Part shown: positions 7,511 to 16,605 of the stretch, one piece after another
Layout: the number at the start of each line of letters is the position of its first letter
Position numbering within the stretch: the first letter of the stretch is position 1
Assembly: GCA_017306865.1 (NCBI GenBank)
Contig: JAFKHH010000018.1
Span: forward strand, 124,001 to 188,000
Direction: 5' to 3'
Length of the DNA stretch: 64,000 nt
DNA from: Filimonas sp.
GTDB lineage: Bacteria; Bacteroidota; Bacteroidia; Chitinophagales; Chitinophagaceae
Program-made: the position numbers and the translations under genes
Notes under the pieces: model-generated
Seen by the model: the letters and a program-made list of their open reading frames with translations, nothing else
What the model was told of the DNA's origin: nothing
Database searches by the model: none

Positions 7511-8848
7511 TTATTTGCTTAACGGCATTTCTATAGTAAAGGCGCTGCCTTTGCCTAATGTACTTTCTACTTTTATCCTGCCTTTATGTGCATCGATCAC
7601 GGTCTTTACATAACTCATACCTAGGCCAAAGCCTTTTACGTTATGCAGGTTGCCTGTATGCGCACGATAGAATTTTTCGAAGATCCTTTTCACCGTTTCT
7701 TTATTCATACCAATACCATTGTCTTCTATGCGAATAACTAAATGCTTATTGGTACTATGGGTAATTATCTTAACGTGCAGACTGTCTTTCGAATACTTGA
7801 TCGCATTGTCTACCAGGTTGGAAATAAGATTGGTAAAGTGTACTTCGTCTGCTTCTATGAGATCGTGAGAGGCATTTAACAACAACTCTACACTTGCGCC
7901 TTTTTGTTGTAACACCAGCGAGAAGTTATCCATCACATCGTGAATGATGGTGTGGGCATGCAGGTGATCCAGGTTTAATTTCAATTCCTGTTTCTCCATC
8001 AACGCAGCCTGAAGAATCGTTTCCACATGTTTATTCATGCGCACATTTTCTTCTTTAATAATGCCGCTGAAGTATTGCATTTTTTCTACATTGCTTTGTA
8101 CTTTCTCATTGCGCAGTGCATCCACGGCTAAAGAGATAGTAGCCAACGGTGTTTTGAACTCATGCGTCATGTTATTGATAAAGTCACTTTTGATCATGCT
8201 TAGTTTTCTCTGGTTAAGCATGGTCTTTACAGTAAGATAGAATGCGGCTAATACAATAACGGTGAAAACTGCTGATGCAACGATCATCCAGGTAAGCGAG
8301 CGCCACACCTGTGTTTTAAAATCATTGATCACAATTACAATATGTTCAAAAGGAATCAATCCTTCCAGGTCACTTCCACCTGCAAGTGTAACAGGCACAA
8401 CAACGGTTCTGTTACGGGCACTATCCAGTTGCGCACTTACAAAATTCCGTGATTGTAGTTCTACTAAAAAGTCATCTGAATCTGATGTAACGGCAAATTC
8501 AAATTTAAGGCTGTGTAGTTGCCTGTCGTCAAATGCCTTTTTAAGCTTGGTATAAATATCGTAATCGGTGTACCGTTGCGATATTGTAGTGGGTTTGGCA
8601 ATGGCAAAATCAAAGCTGCCGGGAGATAATTTATTCCCTGGTGCAGTACGGTTGTGAAAGTGCATTGTTGCGCCCGAACTTTGTTTGCTCAGCTCATCAG
8701 TTACACTGATCACCCCCATGTTTACGCGGCTAAGAATGTCCTGAGACTGCACCTGTACCAGGTTTTGCAGCCAGGAGATCTGGAACCAGATAATACCAGC
8801 TATGGATAATGCAATTAGAACAACGATTACAGGAAAGACCTTTTTCAT
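7511..8848 (-). CDS. Sensor histidine kinase (orphan)
   Basis: This 445-residue membrane kinase has membrane segments at about 5-22 and 186-206 around a periplasmic sensor of about 160 residues. A HisKA domain follows, with phosphoacceptor H229 in MTHEFKTPLATISL. The HATPase domain carries an N box (NLVDNAIKYSKD), G1 (EDNGIGM), G2 (GFGLGMSYV) and GKGSAF. The periplasmic part has no sensor fold I recognise. No response regulator lies beside it, so its partner must be elsewhere. A good promoter starts 5 bases before the ATG. Confidence 0.93.
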   Translation of the reverse strand: MKKVFPVIVVLIALSIAGIIWFQISWLQNLVQVQSQDILSRVNMGVISVTDELSKQSSGATMHFHNRTAPGNKLSPGSFDFAIAKPTTISQRYTDYDIYTKLKKAFDDRQLHSLKFEFAVTSDSDDFLVELQSRNFVSAQLDSARNRTVVVPVTLAGGSDLEGLIPFEHIVIVINDFKTQVWRSLTWMIVASAVFTVIVLAAFYLTVKTMLNQRKLSMIKSDFINNMTHEFKTPLATISLAVDALRNEKVQSNVEKMQYFSGIIKEENVRMNKHVETILQAALMEKQELKLNLDHLHAHTIIHDVMDNFSLVLQQKGASVELLLNASHDLIEADEVHFTNLISNLVDNAIKYSKDSLHVKIITHSTNKHLVIRIEDNGIGMNKETVKRIFEKFYRAHTGNLHNVKGFGLGMSYVKTVIDAHKGRIKVESTLGKGSAFTIEMPLSK

Positions 8849-8853
8849 TACTA

Positions 8854-8884
8854 CAAACGTACATGAATCATGGAAAATTGCAAA
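8854..8884 (-). promoter_or_regulatory. Promoter of the histidine kinase gene
   Basis: On the minus strand TTTG (8884-8881), 19 bases, then TACGTTTG (8861-8854): an exact match to the Bacteroidota promoter pattern. The -7 box ends 5 bases before the ATG, so the mRNA is predicted to have almost no leader. Confidence 0.7.
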
Positions 8885-8970
8885 TCTTTGTTTAACGCAT
8901 TAACAAGTCTTAAGCAACATTTAGAAGTTTGGAATGATCCGATTGACTGAAAAAATCGTAATTTAAAACT

Positions 8971-9522
8971 ATGGACGAGATAAAGGCAGGCACATTACTG
9001 ATAGCAGACCCATTTTTGAAAGATCCCAACTTCATGCGATCCGTGGTGTTTATGTGCGAGCACCAGGCAGAAGGCAGTCTGGGTTTTGTATTGAATCAAC
9101 GGTACGGATATACCATTGGCGACCTTGTTTCCGGGCTGGAGGGATGTACGTACCCGGTTTATGTAGGAGGCCCCGTTCAGCGCGACACTGTGCACTTTCT
9201 ACACACCAGGCCGGATGCTGTTCCTGATGGCATGTTGTTAACTGACAATATTTACTGGGGTGGTGACTTCGAGCTTTTAACAGAGATGATACTGGCATCG
9301 GAAGTAAAGCCGGAAGAGGTGCGCTTCTTTATCGGGTATAGTGGATGGAGCGCTGGTCAACTGGAGGAGGAAATGAATGAAAAAAGCTGGCTTACAACTT
9401 ATGGCACGAGACAACTGGTCTTTCATAAGGACATCAGGGAGATCTGGCCGGATGCACTAAAGCAGATTGGCGGAGAATATGCGCAGCTTATCCATTACCC
9501 GATTGATCCGCAATTGAATTAG
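8971..9522 (+). CDS. YqgE/AlgH family protein (DUF179)
   Basis: This is a 183-residue soluble protein of the YqgE/AlgH family, for which no firm biochemical role is known. Family hallmarks are clear: AGTLLIADPFLKDPNF at the start, the G-rich NQRYGYTIGDL stretch, YVGGPVQRD, and GYSGWSAGQLEEE. It is complete and of normal length. It is a single gene divergent from the histidine kinase. The DNA right after it (9523 onward) is repeat-rich and holds an inserted element. Confidence 0.93.
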   Translation: MDEIKAGTLLIADPFLKDPNFMRSVVFMCEHQAEGSLGFVLNQRYGYTIGDLVSGLEGCTYPVYVGGPVQRDTVHFLHTRPDAVPDGMLLTDNIYWGGDFELLTEMILASEVKPEEVRFFIGYSGWSAGQLEEEMNEKSWLTTYGTRQLVFHKDIREIWPDALKQIGGEYAQLIHYPIDPQLN

Positions 9523-9548
9523 GGTTTGTTTATAGGGTTTATAAGTAT

Positions 9549-9952
9549 ATAGGGTATCATTGTTGTCCGACTAAAATTTATTTGCTTATTCGATTGTAAG
9601 CTTTCATTTGTCTACCGACGGTGTTACTTTTTGTCTTGATACCAAAAGTAACCAAAAAAATCAAGGCTCCAGAAAAGCAGGCTAAAAATTATCACGCCCG
9701 CCGAAATCCATTGAACTCGCCGCTTACAGCATGAGTAAGTTAGTTACGCCTGGCTCAAACAGCAATGGATTTTTCCGGCGTTCATGACAATTTTTTTAAC
9801 GCAGCTTTTCTGAGGCCGCACGTTTCTCTTTAAAAGCTGACCGGGGAAACTCCCCTGATTTTGAAACTATTCTTTTTCGTCTATAATCCTTTCTAGGAAA
9901 GGTTTACAGACAACTATCCATTAACTTTAGTCGGACAATAATAATAGGGTAT
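9549..9952. mobile_element. 386-bp MITE-like element with TIRs and 9-bp target duplication
   Basis: An 18-base inverted repeat with two mismatches bounds 9558-9943: left CATTGTTGTCCGACTAAA, right the complement of TATTATTGTCCGACTAAA. The direct repeat ATAGGGTAT abuts both ends (9549-9557 and 9944-9952), as expected for a 9-bp target-site duplication. No open reading frame of note lies inside. The interior has a long imperfect inverted repeat (arms about 9673-9713 and 9763-9809, both with AATCCATTG/CAATGGATT and CCGGCG-like cores) and a shorter one (GTTACTTTT / AAAAGTAAC). This fits a non-autonomous transposon mobilised by an IS that makes 9-bp duplications. The IS family is not identified. 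Confidence 0.75.
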
Positions 9953-10008
9953 ATAAAGTGGAATAGTTCACCTTATATACCCTATATACTTTACATACCT
10001 TACACACC
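9944..10008. repeat. AT-rich palindromic repeat interrupted by the element
   Basis: Right of the element, TAGGGTATATAAAGTG pairs with CACCTTATATACCCTA across a short loop, followed by TATACTTTACATACC. Joining it to 9525-9557 across one copy of ATAGGGTAT rebuilds a continuous repeat resembling the one at 55850-55940. The gap from 9523 to 10014 holds only this repeat and the inserted element. Confidence 0.55.
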
Positions 10009-10014
10009 TCTCCC

Positions 10015-13000
10015 TTACCTGATCAATGTTACAGTTCCTTTATATGTATATATTTCTCCAGTGTCGCACTCTACTTCTATTGCATATACATAAGTTCCTT
10101 GCGGGCACAGATCGCCTTTATACATTCCATTCCACCCTGTTGACCGGTCGTTGATGCTGATGTTTGCTTTCTCAAATATGGTTACGCCCCAGCGGTTGAA
10201 AATAATAAAGTGGCGAATATTACGAATGCCTTTTCCAAGCGGATAGAACACATCATTCTTACCATCTTTATCTGGTGTAAATGCCGTTGGCATAGAGATC
10301 GTATTGCCTACACACCGTAGATCGATAAAGAGACTGTCTTTGGCAATACATCCGAACTGTGTTTTTGCAGTCGCTATGTAAGTGATGGGTTTTCTTGGCT
10401 CTGTTATTGTCGCAAAACAATTTGTGCAGCTTAGATAGTCTGCCGGCGACCATATTACCTGCGTTGTATTGCTGCTGGCTTTTGCAATGAGGTTTGCAGT
10501 GGAACCTACAGGTAATACCAGGTCTGGCCCTGCGTTGATGGTGGGCAATGGCTTAATGCCAACTTTTACAATAGCTGTATCTGTAAAGCAGTTGTATGCA
10601 TCATACCCGACAACGGTATAAGAGGCATCAGCTTGTGGATTTGCATTTGGATTGCTGGCTTGGGGATCTGAAAGTTCCGTGGTATTGCTGATCCATTTAT
10701 AACTGTAAGCACCGCTTGCGCGTAATGCTACGGTACTGCCCGCACAAACAAAAGTATCTTTTGAAACATTTATTTTAAACGGAGCTGCTACTGCTACATC
10801 TGTAGAATCTTTATTAATACAGCCATAGCTATTCGTGACTTTCACAAAGTACCTCGTTGTTAACTGTGGCGATACGGTTGGATTATGCAGGGTTGCATTG
10901 TCTATAAAATCAACCGGTGTCCATTCATATTGTTCGCCGTTTTCTGCATTTAGCTGTACAGATTTACCGCGGCAGATGACAGGCATTTTAGGCAGCAGGT
11001 TTACTACTGGTTTGAAATGTACGTCAAGTGCTTTTACTGTAGTATCGTAGCAACTTTTGTATGCCGTGATCAGTTTTACCTGGTAAGGCGTAGACGAGCC
11101 ATTGAAGGTTACCGCAGCAGGTGTTTGCCGGTTGTCTGATTTGCCATTACCAAAATCCCATTGCCATGTTACATCTTTTATAATATCTGCACTGCCTGCG
11201 TAGCTTACGGGCATACCTTCACATACCTCAGCCGGCCCGGTGATGACACCTTTGGCAACAGGATTAACTTCAATGCTGTCTTTTGCAGCGAAGGAACAAC
11301 CGGCTACAGACTGCATAGTCAGGTTGATTATATACTTTCCTGTTGCTGTATATTGGAAAGATGCGGTTGCAGTATTAGCGGTATCTTTTAATACGCCTGT
11401 TCCAAAATCCCAATGCTGGGTAAGCGCGTCCGGAACGTTTGCAGCCGCAATGCTAAAGGTATTCATATCTACCAGCAGCTTTCCTGAACTGCACAATGTG
11501 TGTGTATTCATTTTTATAACTGCACTCAGCGAATCTATTAAGATAGGGTCGGCTAATTCAAAGGATGAGGCGCAACCTGTATCATCTTTCATGATCAATG
11601 CGGGTCTGTACATGCCAGGTGCGGTGTACTTGTGAGCAGAGGCTGGCCCCGTTGTTTCTTCTATAACGCCGTCACCATAATCCCACATGTAGGAAACAGT
11701 ATTTTTTGCTTCCGCAGTAAGATTAACACTTACAGGAGAGCAGCCTTTCATTACATCAGCACTCAATGTTGCATATGGCCCTTTAATGGTAATATAATCA
11801 TAGGCCGTATCTGTAAGATTATTTGCGCCATACCCGATCAAGGTTATTTTATAGACGCCGGGCTTGTTGTAAGTGTGGCTTGGGGAATAATTATTACCGG
11901 CATTGCTACCATCGCCAAACAACCATTTTACACTATTTACATTACTCACCGTTGTTTTGAAATAGGCGGCGACCGGAGGACAAGTATTGTTATTTACATA
12001 TTGCGTAGTAAAACTGAAGGCAACGCTTACGGTTTTTACAGGAACAAGTTTCGTTATAGAATCTTTACACCCTGTTGCAGCATTGTAGGCGACTAGTTTC
12101 ACTGTATCTACTAATGCAGCGGTATAGGAACGGCTGATGTTTGAATAGGTAGCAGTCGTGTATTTACTTGCAGAGAAGCTCCATAAGTATGCAATACTTC
12201 CACTGCCGCTTGTGTTGTTATAGAAGTATGCCGTTGTATTTGGATATACACTTGATGGGCTCCAGTAAAAATCTGCCTTTGGCCCTAGCACTTGTGCATA
12301 GATGCTGCTAGAGGTGGTAGAGAAGCAGCCATCTGCATCCGTTACTTTCAAGGTAGGATAATATGAACCTGGCGTAGGATAGTTGTGAGATACAGGATCT
12401 CCTGTAGTTGTGACCAGTGGCGTATATGGATAATCGCCAAATGACCACTCCCATTTTTTGATCGGTACACCTTCACCCAACGTACTGTTATCACCATACA
12501 CTACAGGCGATTGATAGCACACATTGTTTGATATGATCTTAATAGCGGCAGTTGGCCCTTTTACTTTTACTGTTATATAATTGGTCGTATCGTAACAGGT
12601 AATATAATTGGTCGTATTGGAGCCTCCAATAGTGGTAGAAATAATGGCCCTGAATTCTTTGTCGCCGCTGGTAAGAGAAGTGAGCGTAGCGTCATAATCT
12701 TTTGTCCAGGGGTAAGTATCGGAATATGTACCACCACCAAGTGGTGTCAGGTCTTTTTTCTGCCACGCGCTTAACCAATAGTTAGAGATGGAGCCATAGT
12801 ACGGAGAAGGATTGGTTTCTAAATTACGTACGTACACTTTCAGCGACCCGCTTGTACAAACAGTCGTCTGATCTGCCGACAACACAGGGTTTTGTTTGAT
12901 CAGCACATACGCAGTCACAGAGTCGCTAACCGAACACTGGCCATTTGTAGTTGTAAGCACTACTTTGTATGCGCCTGTTTTAGTGAACGTATGTTTTACA

Positions 13001-15021
13001 GTACTTACATTGGTCGTATATGTTTCTGCAGGTGATCCATCGCCAAAGGTCCACGACCAGCCTGTTGCCTGTCTTGATCCGTTGGAGAATATTACATCCC
13101 CTCTTGTACCGCTGCAGGTATATTGCTGCGCCGAAATTTTAGGAAATGGCGGCACAACTTTTATATAGTTCGTTTTTGTTATAGTGTCACTACAACCGTT
13201 ATTGGATGCGACCATTGTTACAGAATACGTACCCTCATTATTATATTGATGCCCAACATTACTCACGTAATAATAGGACGAACTACCGTCACCAAAGTTC
13301 CAGGTGGTACTTGTATAAGAACCTACGGTTGTATTGATAAAATTTACAGGTGTGTTACCGCAAATATTTGTACTGGCTGCATAGAAATCTGCTTTAGGTT
13401 TTTTATATACATCTACCGGCACTGCAAAAGCAATGTTACCGGTGCATCCGTTTTTGGTTACATAAGAAAGGCTGATATAGTAAGATCCTGCATTGGCAAA
13501 TACATGCACCGGCTCTGCCTCTGTAGATGTAGTACCATCTTTAAAGTCCCATTTGTATGTAGCAATGTTTGCCGGATCGCTTGTGGTAAATGTTAGCTTC
13601 AATCCCTCACAACCTGTGCTTGAATAAATACCATTACTGTTTTTTACATACACAGATACATTCGGCTTACGCATATCTATACCTTTGGAGGTGGTAGCCG
13701 TGCAGCCGATCGCATCGGTAATGGTTAATATTATAGTATAGACTCCATCGCTGGTAAAGTTATAGGTTGCCTCTTTGGTGGTCGCAAACGGGGTGCCGTA
13801 TGTATATGTTTGCCATGACCACTTTACTGCAGCACTGGATGTGTCCCGGAATTTTACCGAAGCAGGCGCACCACACAATGCAGTATTATCTACTTCAAAG
13901 CCATTCAATGCAGGGTTAGGAGATACTGTAAATGTTTTCTCCACGGTATTCTTACAGGTTCCAAATGTATTAACCAGTTTTACGGTATAATCTCCTGTTA
14001 CATTAAAGTACCTGGATATACTTGTACCAGTTGTATAGGGCATATTGTTGAAATACCATTCAGAAGAGGTAGCTGCAGGGGTATTTTGAGCTGTAAAATT
14101 TGCAGTAGTGTTCAGGCATATTACAGCAGGCATATTGATAGCAGAAGTAAAATTCTGCGCGTTTATATAATTAGTCTGTGTTGCAGTATTGGTACATCCT
14201 TCAGAGCTGCTGGTCGTAAGTTTTATAGTGTATGTTCCCTTTTGAGTGTACACATGCGAAGGTGTTTTATCTGTAGAGGTGGTACCATCGCCAAAATCCC
14301 ATGTATAAGTGAGTGTGCCAGGCCCTGTGCTATTATTAGAAAATACCGCTGCTTCACTCAGGTCGCAGAGGACTGTTTTGTTTGCAGCAAAGACACTGGC
14401 CACTGCGCCCACGCCCTCTACTGCTGCAGGCTTTGATACGGTAATACCACAGCCATAGCTATTTGTTACGGTAAGCACTACATCGTACTGTTGTGTGGCG
14501 GTGTACGTATGTGTGGTATTGGATAATGTACCGCTGTTGTTGGTAGTACCATCACCAAAATCCCAGAAATATTTACTGATCGTACCATCGCCCGGCGTAG
14601 CTGTACTGGTAAACGTAGTGGACAATGGGGTGCATCCTTTAGGATTCGATACTGTAAAATCTGCAGTTGGTTTCTGATATACCGTTACTTCCATTGTTTT
14701 GGAATAGGCTTGTCCGCCATCTGTTACGGTAAGGGTTACGGTATATTTTTTTGGTGTTGTGTAGGAGGCTGTTACTATTTCGTCTTTCCCTTTTGTTACG
14801 GGTGTATTACCATTGCCAAAATCCCATTTGTATGTTGCGCCTGCAGACGCTCCTGTGGTCGTATTGACAAAGGATGGTAAAAAGGGAGAGCAACCGCCTG
14901 ATGGGCCGTTGTCTTTTATTTTGAAATCTACAACCGGCGCTGCGTGGGCAACTACAGAAAAAATAAGGGCGACACAAAACAGCAGGTTATACTTTGATAG
15001 CAGGGTTTTAAGGGTATGCAT
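10015..15021 (-). CDS. Giant multi-PKD cell-surface protein with type IX sorting domain
   Basis: This 1668-residue secreted protein has an N-terminal signal peptide ending near HAAP (about residue 28). About 14 PKD-like modules follow, recognisable by WDFGDGT / WNFGDGS cores, HxY strands and closing GC residues. Three Ig-like modules (about 1330-1570) come next, then a roughly 90-residue C-terminal domain starting MPTAFTPDKDGKNDVF with FNRWGVTIFE and CPQGTYVYAI. That end is the gliding-motility-associated (CHU_C, type B) sorting domain recognised by type IX secretion. A segment around 700-800 lacks the PKD core. Adhesin or surface-scaffold function is inferred; no catalytic domain is seen. 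It is transcribed alone from a good promoter at 15061-15090. Confidence 0.93.
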   Translation of the reverse strand: MHTLKTLLSKYNLLFCVALIFSVVAHAAPVVDFKIKDNGPSGGCSPFLPSFVNTTTGASAGATYKWDFGNGNTPVTKGKDEIVTASYTTPKKYTVTLTVTDGGQAYSKTMEVTVYQKPTADFTVSNPKGCTPLSTTFTSTATPGDGTISKYFWDFGDGTTNNSGTLSNTTHTYTATQQYDVVLTVTNSYGCGITVSKPAAVEGVGAVASVFAANKTVLCDLSEAAVFSNNSTGPGTLTYTWDFGDGTTSTDKTPSHVYTQKGTYTIKLTTSSSEGCTNTATQTNYINAQNFTSAINMPAVICLNTTANFTAQNTPAATSSEWYFNNMPYTTGTSISRYFNVTGDYTVKLVNTFGTCKNTVEKTFTVSPNPALNGFEVDNTALCGAPASVKFRDTSSAAVKWSWQTYTYGTPFATTKEATYNFTSDGVYTIILTITDAIGCTATTSKGIDMRKPNVSVYVKNSNGIYSSTGCEGLKLTFTTSDPANIATYKWDFKDGTTSTEAEPVHVFANAGSYYISLSYVTKNGCTGNIAFAVPVDVYKKPKADFYAASTNICGNTPVNFINTTVGSYTSTTWNFGDGSSSYYYVSNVGHQYNNEGTYSVTMVASNNGCSDTITKTNYIKVVPPFPKISAQQYTCSGTRGDVIFSNGSRQATGWSWTFGDGSPAETYTTNVSTVKHTFTKTGAYKVVLTTTNGQCSVSDSVTAYVLIKQNPVLSADQTTVCTSGSLKVYVRNLETNPSPYYGSISNYWLSAWQKKDLTPLGGGTYSDTYPWTKDYDATLTSLTSGDKEFRAIISTTIGGSNTTNYITCYDTTNYITVKVKGPTAAIKIISNNVCYQSPVVYGDNSTLGEGVPIKKWEWSFGDYPYTPLVTTTGDPVSHNYPTPGSYYPTLKVTDADGCFSTTSSSIYAQVLGPKADFYWSPSSVYPNTTAYFYNNTSGSGSIAYLWSFSASKYTTATYSNISRSYTAALVDTVKLVAYNAATGCKDSITKLVPVKTVSVAFSFTTQYVNNNTCPPVAAYFKTTVSNVNSVKWLFGDGSNAGNNYSPSHTYNKPGVYKITLIGYGANNLTDTAYDYITIKGPYATLSADVMKGCSPVSVNLTAEAKNTVSYMWDYGDGVIEETTGPASAHKYTAPGMYRPALIMKDDTGCASSFELADPILIDSLSAVIKMNTHTLCSSGKLLVDMNTFSIAAANVPDALTQHWDFGTGVLKDTANTATASFQYTATGKYIINLTMQSVAGCSFAAKDSIEVNPVAKGVITGPAEVCEGMPVSYAGSADIIKDVTWQWDFGNGKSDNRQTPAAVTFNGSSTPYQVKLITAYKSCYDTTVKALDVHFKPVVNLLPKMPVICRGKSVQLNAENGEQYEWTPVDFIDNATLHNPTVSPQLTTRYFVKVTNSYGCINKDSTDVAVAAPFKINVSKDTFVCAGSTVALRASGAYSYKWISNTTELSDPQASNPNANPQADASYTVVGYDAYNCFTDTAIVKVGIKPLPTINAGPDLVLPVGSTANLIAKASSNTTQVIWSPADYLSCTNCFATITEPRKPITYIATAKTQFGCIAKDSLFIDLRCVGNTISMPTAFTPDKDGKNDVFYPLGKGIRNIRHFIIFNRWGVTIFEKANISINDRSTGWNGMYKGDLCPQGTYVYAIEVECDTGEIYTYKGTVTLIR

Positions 15022-15060
15022 GAACTGGTTTCAGTTTTATTCTGGATCGTTTTGGCTTGC

Positions 15061-15090
15061 CAAAGATAGCCAAAGAGCGATGCCTGCCAA
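15061..15090 (-). promoter_or_regulatory. Promoter of the PKD protein gene
   Basis: On the minus strand TTG (15090-15088), 19 bases, then TATCTTTG (15068-15061). It matches the Bacteroidota consensus exactly and leaves a leader of about 35 bases before the ATG at 15021. Confidence 0.75.
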
Positions 15091-15149
15091 TTAAAACTGC
15101 AACGGCTTAAATGATCTGTTTTTATAATATAACAACACGCATCCGGCTC

Positions 15150-15180
15150 TTGCGAATATGGCACGGGAACAGTAGATTTG
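15150..15180 (+). promoter_or_regulatory. Promoter of the SRPBCC gene
   Basis: TTG (15150-15152), 20 bases, then TAGATTTG (15173-15180), 19 bases before the ATG at 15200. It is divergent from the PKD gene promoter, with about 60 bases between the two -33 boxes. Confidence 0.7.
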
Positions 15181-15199
15181 AGGCATAATATTAACACCA

Positions 15200-15733
15200 A
15201 TGAAAGTACTTAAAAAGATCTTATTGGTACTGGTCACACTGATCGTACTACTGCTTGTGATTTCGTTCTTCCTGCCATCGTCTTACAATGTTTCCCGGTC
15301 TGCAACGTTTAAAGCTTCCCCGGATTCACTGTTTGCACAATTCAATGATTTCCGTAACTGGCAAAAATGGAATGCGTTTGACGATGACTACAAATCAGTT
15401 TCTTATGTTCTGTCTGAGCCTCCTTATGGCAAAGGCGCAAAGCAGAGTTGGGTAGCAAATGAAAAAGAAAAGGGTGAAATGACTATTACAGCCAGCGACC
15501 CTGCTAAATTCATGTCATACAATATTTACTTTGGCGGCTTTGATAAGCCTATGATTGGTGAGGTTAGTTTTGCGCCAACAGCAGATGGCGGTACTACTGT
15601 AACATGGGTAGATAAAGGAGAGTTGGGCAACAATCCGCTGTATAAATGGATGTGTGTACTCTTTATGAAATCGTGGATGAATAAGGCGATGGATAAATCG
15701 TTTTCAAACATTAAGGGTGTAGTAGAACACTAA
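15200..15733 (+). CDS. Membrane-anchored SRPBCC (polyketide cyclase-like) protein
   Basis: This 177-residue protein has one N-terminal hydrophobic segment (about 5-26) and then a START/Bet v1-like fold typical of the SRPBCC or Polyketide_cyc2 group. It shows the usual opening SRSATFKASPDSLFAQFNDFRNWQKW and the later TTVTWVDKGELGNNP stretch. Such domains bind hydrophobic ligands, but the ligand is unknown here. It is a single-gene unit with a clear promoter and a strong terminator at 15752-15793. Confidence 0.85.
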   Translation: MKVLKKILLVLVTLIVLLLVISFFLPSSYNVSRSATFKASPDSLFAQFNDFRNWQKWNAFDDDYKSVSYVLSEPPYGKGAKQSWVANEKEKGEMTITASDPAKFMSYNIYFGGFDKPMIGEVSFAPTADGGTTVTWVDKGELGNNPLYKWMCVLFMKSWMNKAMDKSFSNIKGVVEH

Positions 15734-15751
15734 TAACTTTTCACTATTAAC

Positions 15752-15793
15752 AAAAAAGCACCTTGTCGTATTTCTACGACAAGGTGCTTTTTT
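15752..15793 (+). terminator. Terminator of the SRPBCC gene
   Basis: A perfect 19-bp stem (AAAAAAGCACCTTGTCGTA and its complement) around a TTTC loop, followed by more T residues. Confidence 0.9.
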
Positions 15794-15919
15794 TTATTGT
15801 TGATCATACTTTTTATTTACCATCCATGTAATAAGTGGGAATTCATATTCATTTTTTAAATCAATCTCATTTCTTTGCTGCTCATTATTTTTCAAATAAT
15901 AATTTAACCTTATTCTCTT

Positions 15920-16528
15920 ATGAAAAAAATCGTAAAAGTTATTCTCGGTGTTATTGCAGCCCTGATTGTTATTGGTCTTCTTGCCAACATTTTCTCTAAA
16001 GGGAAAAAAGACGGCGCTCAAACTAAAGCTGCGACAGAAAGCACAGACAAAGACTCTGCTAAAGGGGGTACTTCCGACAATGCTGCTACTACTCCTGCCG
16101 CTGAAGAACATTGGAGTTACGAGGAAGAAGTAGATAAAATGACTTCTAAGAAATTGTTTTATGCTTCTACAACGTCTACTAACACAGTAGAATTTAAATT
16201 TCCTTACCAGGGCGGTTCTACATTTACATTAAACGTAATGAACAGAGAGGGAAAAAATGAAATAGCTATCCAGGTTTCCAAAGGACAGTTTATGTCAAGC
16301 CTTGGGGGTAATAAATCGGTAAAGGTAAAATTTGACAGTGCAGAGCCTGTTAACTACAATTACAGTTCTGCTTCTGACGGCAGCTCTAATATAATTTTTC
16401 TCAGCAATGCTTCTAAATTCATCACGAATCTGAAAGGTGCTAAAAAACTAATGGTTGAAGCAGAGTTTTTTAACGCAGGCAGTAAGGTGCTTGAGTTTGA
16501 TGTAGCAGGATTGAAATGGGATAAATAA
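15920..16528 (+). CDS. Unknown membrane-anchored protein
   Basis: This 202-residue protein is not recognised. It has one N-terminal membrane segment (about 5-25), a hydrophilic Lys/Thr/Ala/Asp-rich linker (about 28-62), and a roughly 140-residue C-terminal domain of alternating polar and hydrophobic strands that looks beta-rich (VEFKFPYQGGSTFTLNV, EIAIQVSKGQFM, LMVEAEFFNAGSKVLEF). The domain is probably periplasmic. The gene stands alone between two strong terminators, so it is its own transcript. Confidence 0.8.
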   Translation: MKKIVKVILGVIAALIVIGLLANIFSKGKKDGAQTKAATESTDKDSAKGGTSDNAATTPAAEEHWSYEEEVDKMTSKKLFYASTTSTNTVEFKFPYQGGSTFTLNVMNREGKNEIAIQVSKGQFMSSLGGNKSVKVKFDSAEPVNYNYSSASDGSSNIIFLSNASKFITNLKGAKKLMVEAEFFNAGSKVLEFDVAGLKWDK

Positions 16529-16547
16529 TTTATTTACTATACTACAT

Positions 16548-16589
16548 AAAAACAAACAGGCTGTCTTTGCGGACAGCCTGTTGTTTTTT
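16548..16589. terminator. Bidirectional terminator
   Basis: Arms ACAGGCTGTC and GACAGCCTGT around TTTGCG, with A- and T-rich flanks on both sides. It lies between the convergent genes ending at 16528 and 16606. Confidence 0.85.
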
Positions 16590-16605
16590 ATAAACGGGGA
16601 AACTG

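Noticed and set aside
13123-13596. Open frame of 157 codons on plus, opposite the PKD protein gene
   Set aside because: It lies wholly antisense to a well-supported coding sequence and has a low-complexity Cys/Tyr/Ile/Arg composition typical of shadow frames. The same applies to 11632-12096 and similar frames.
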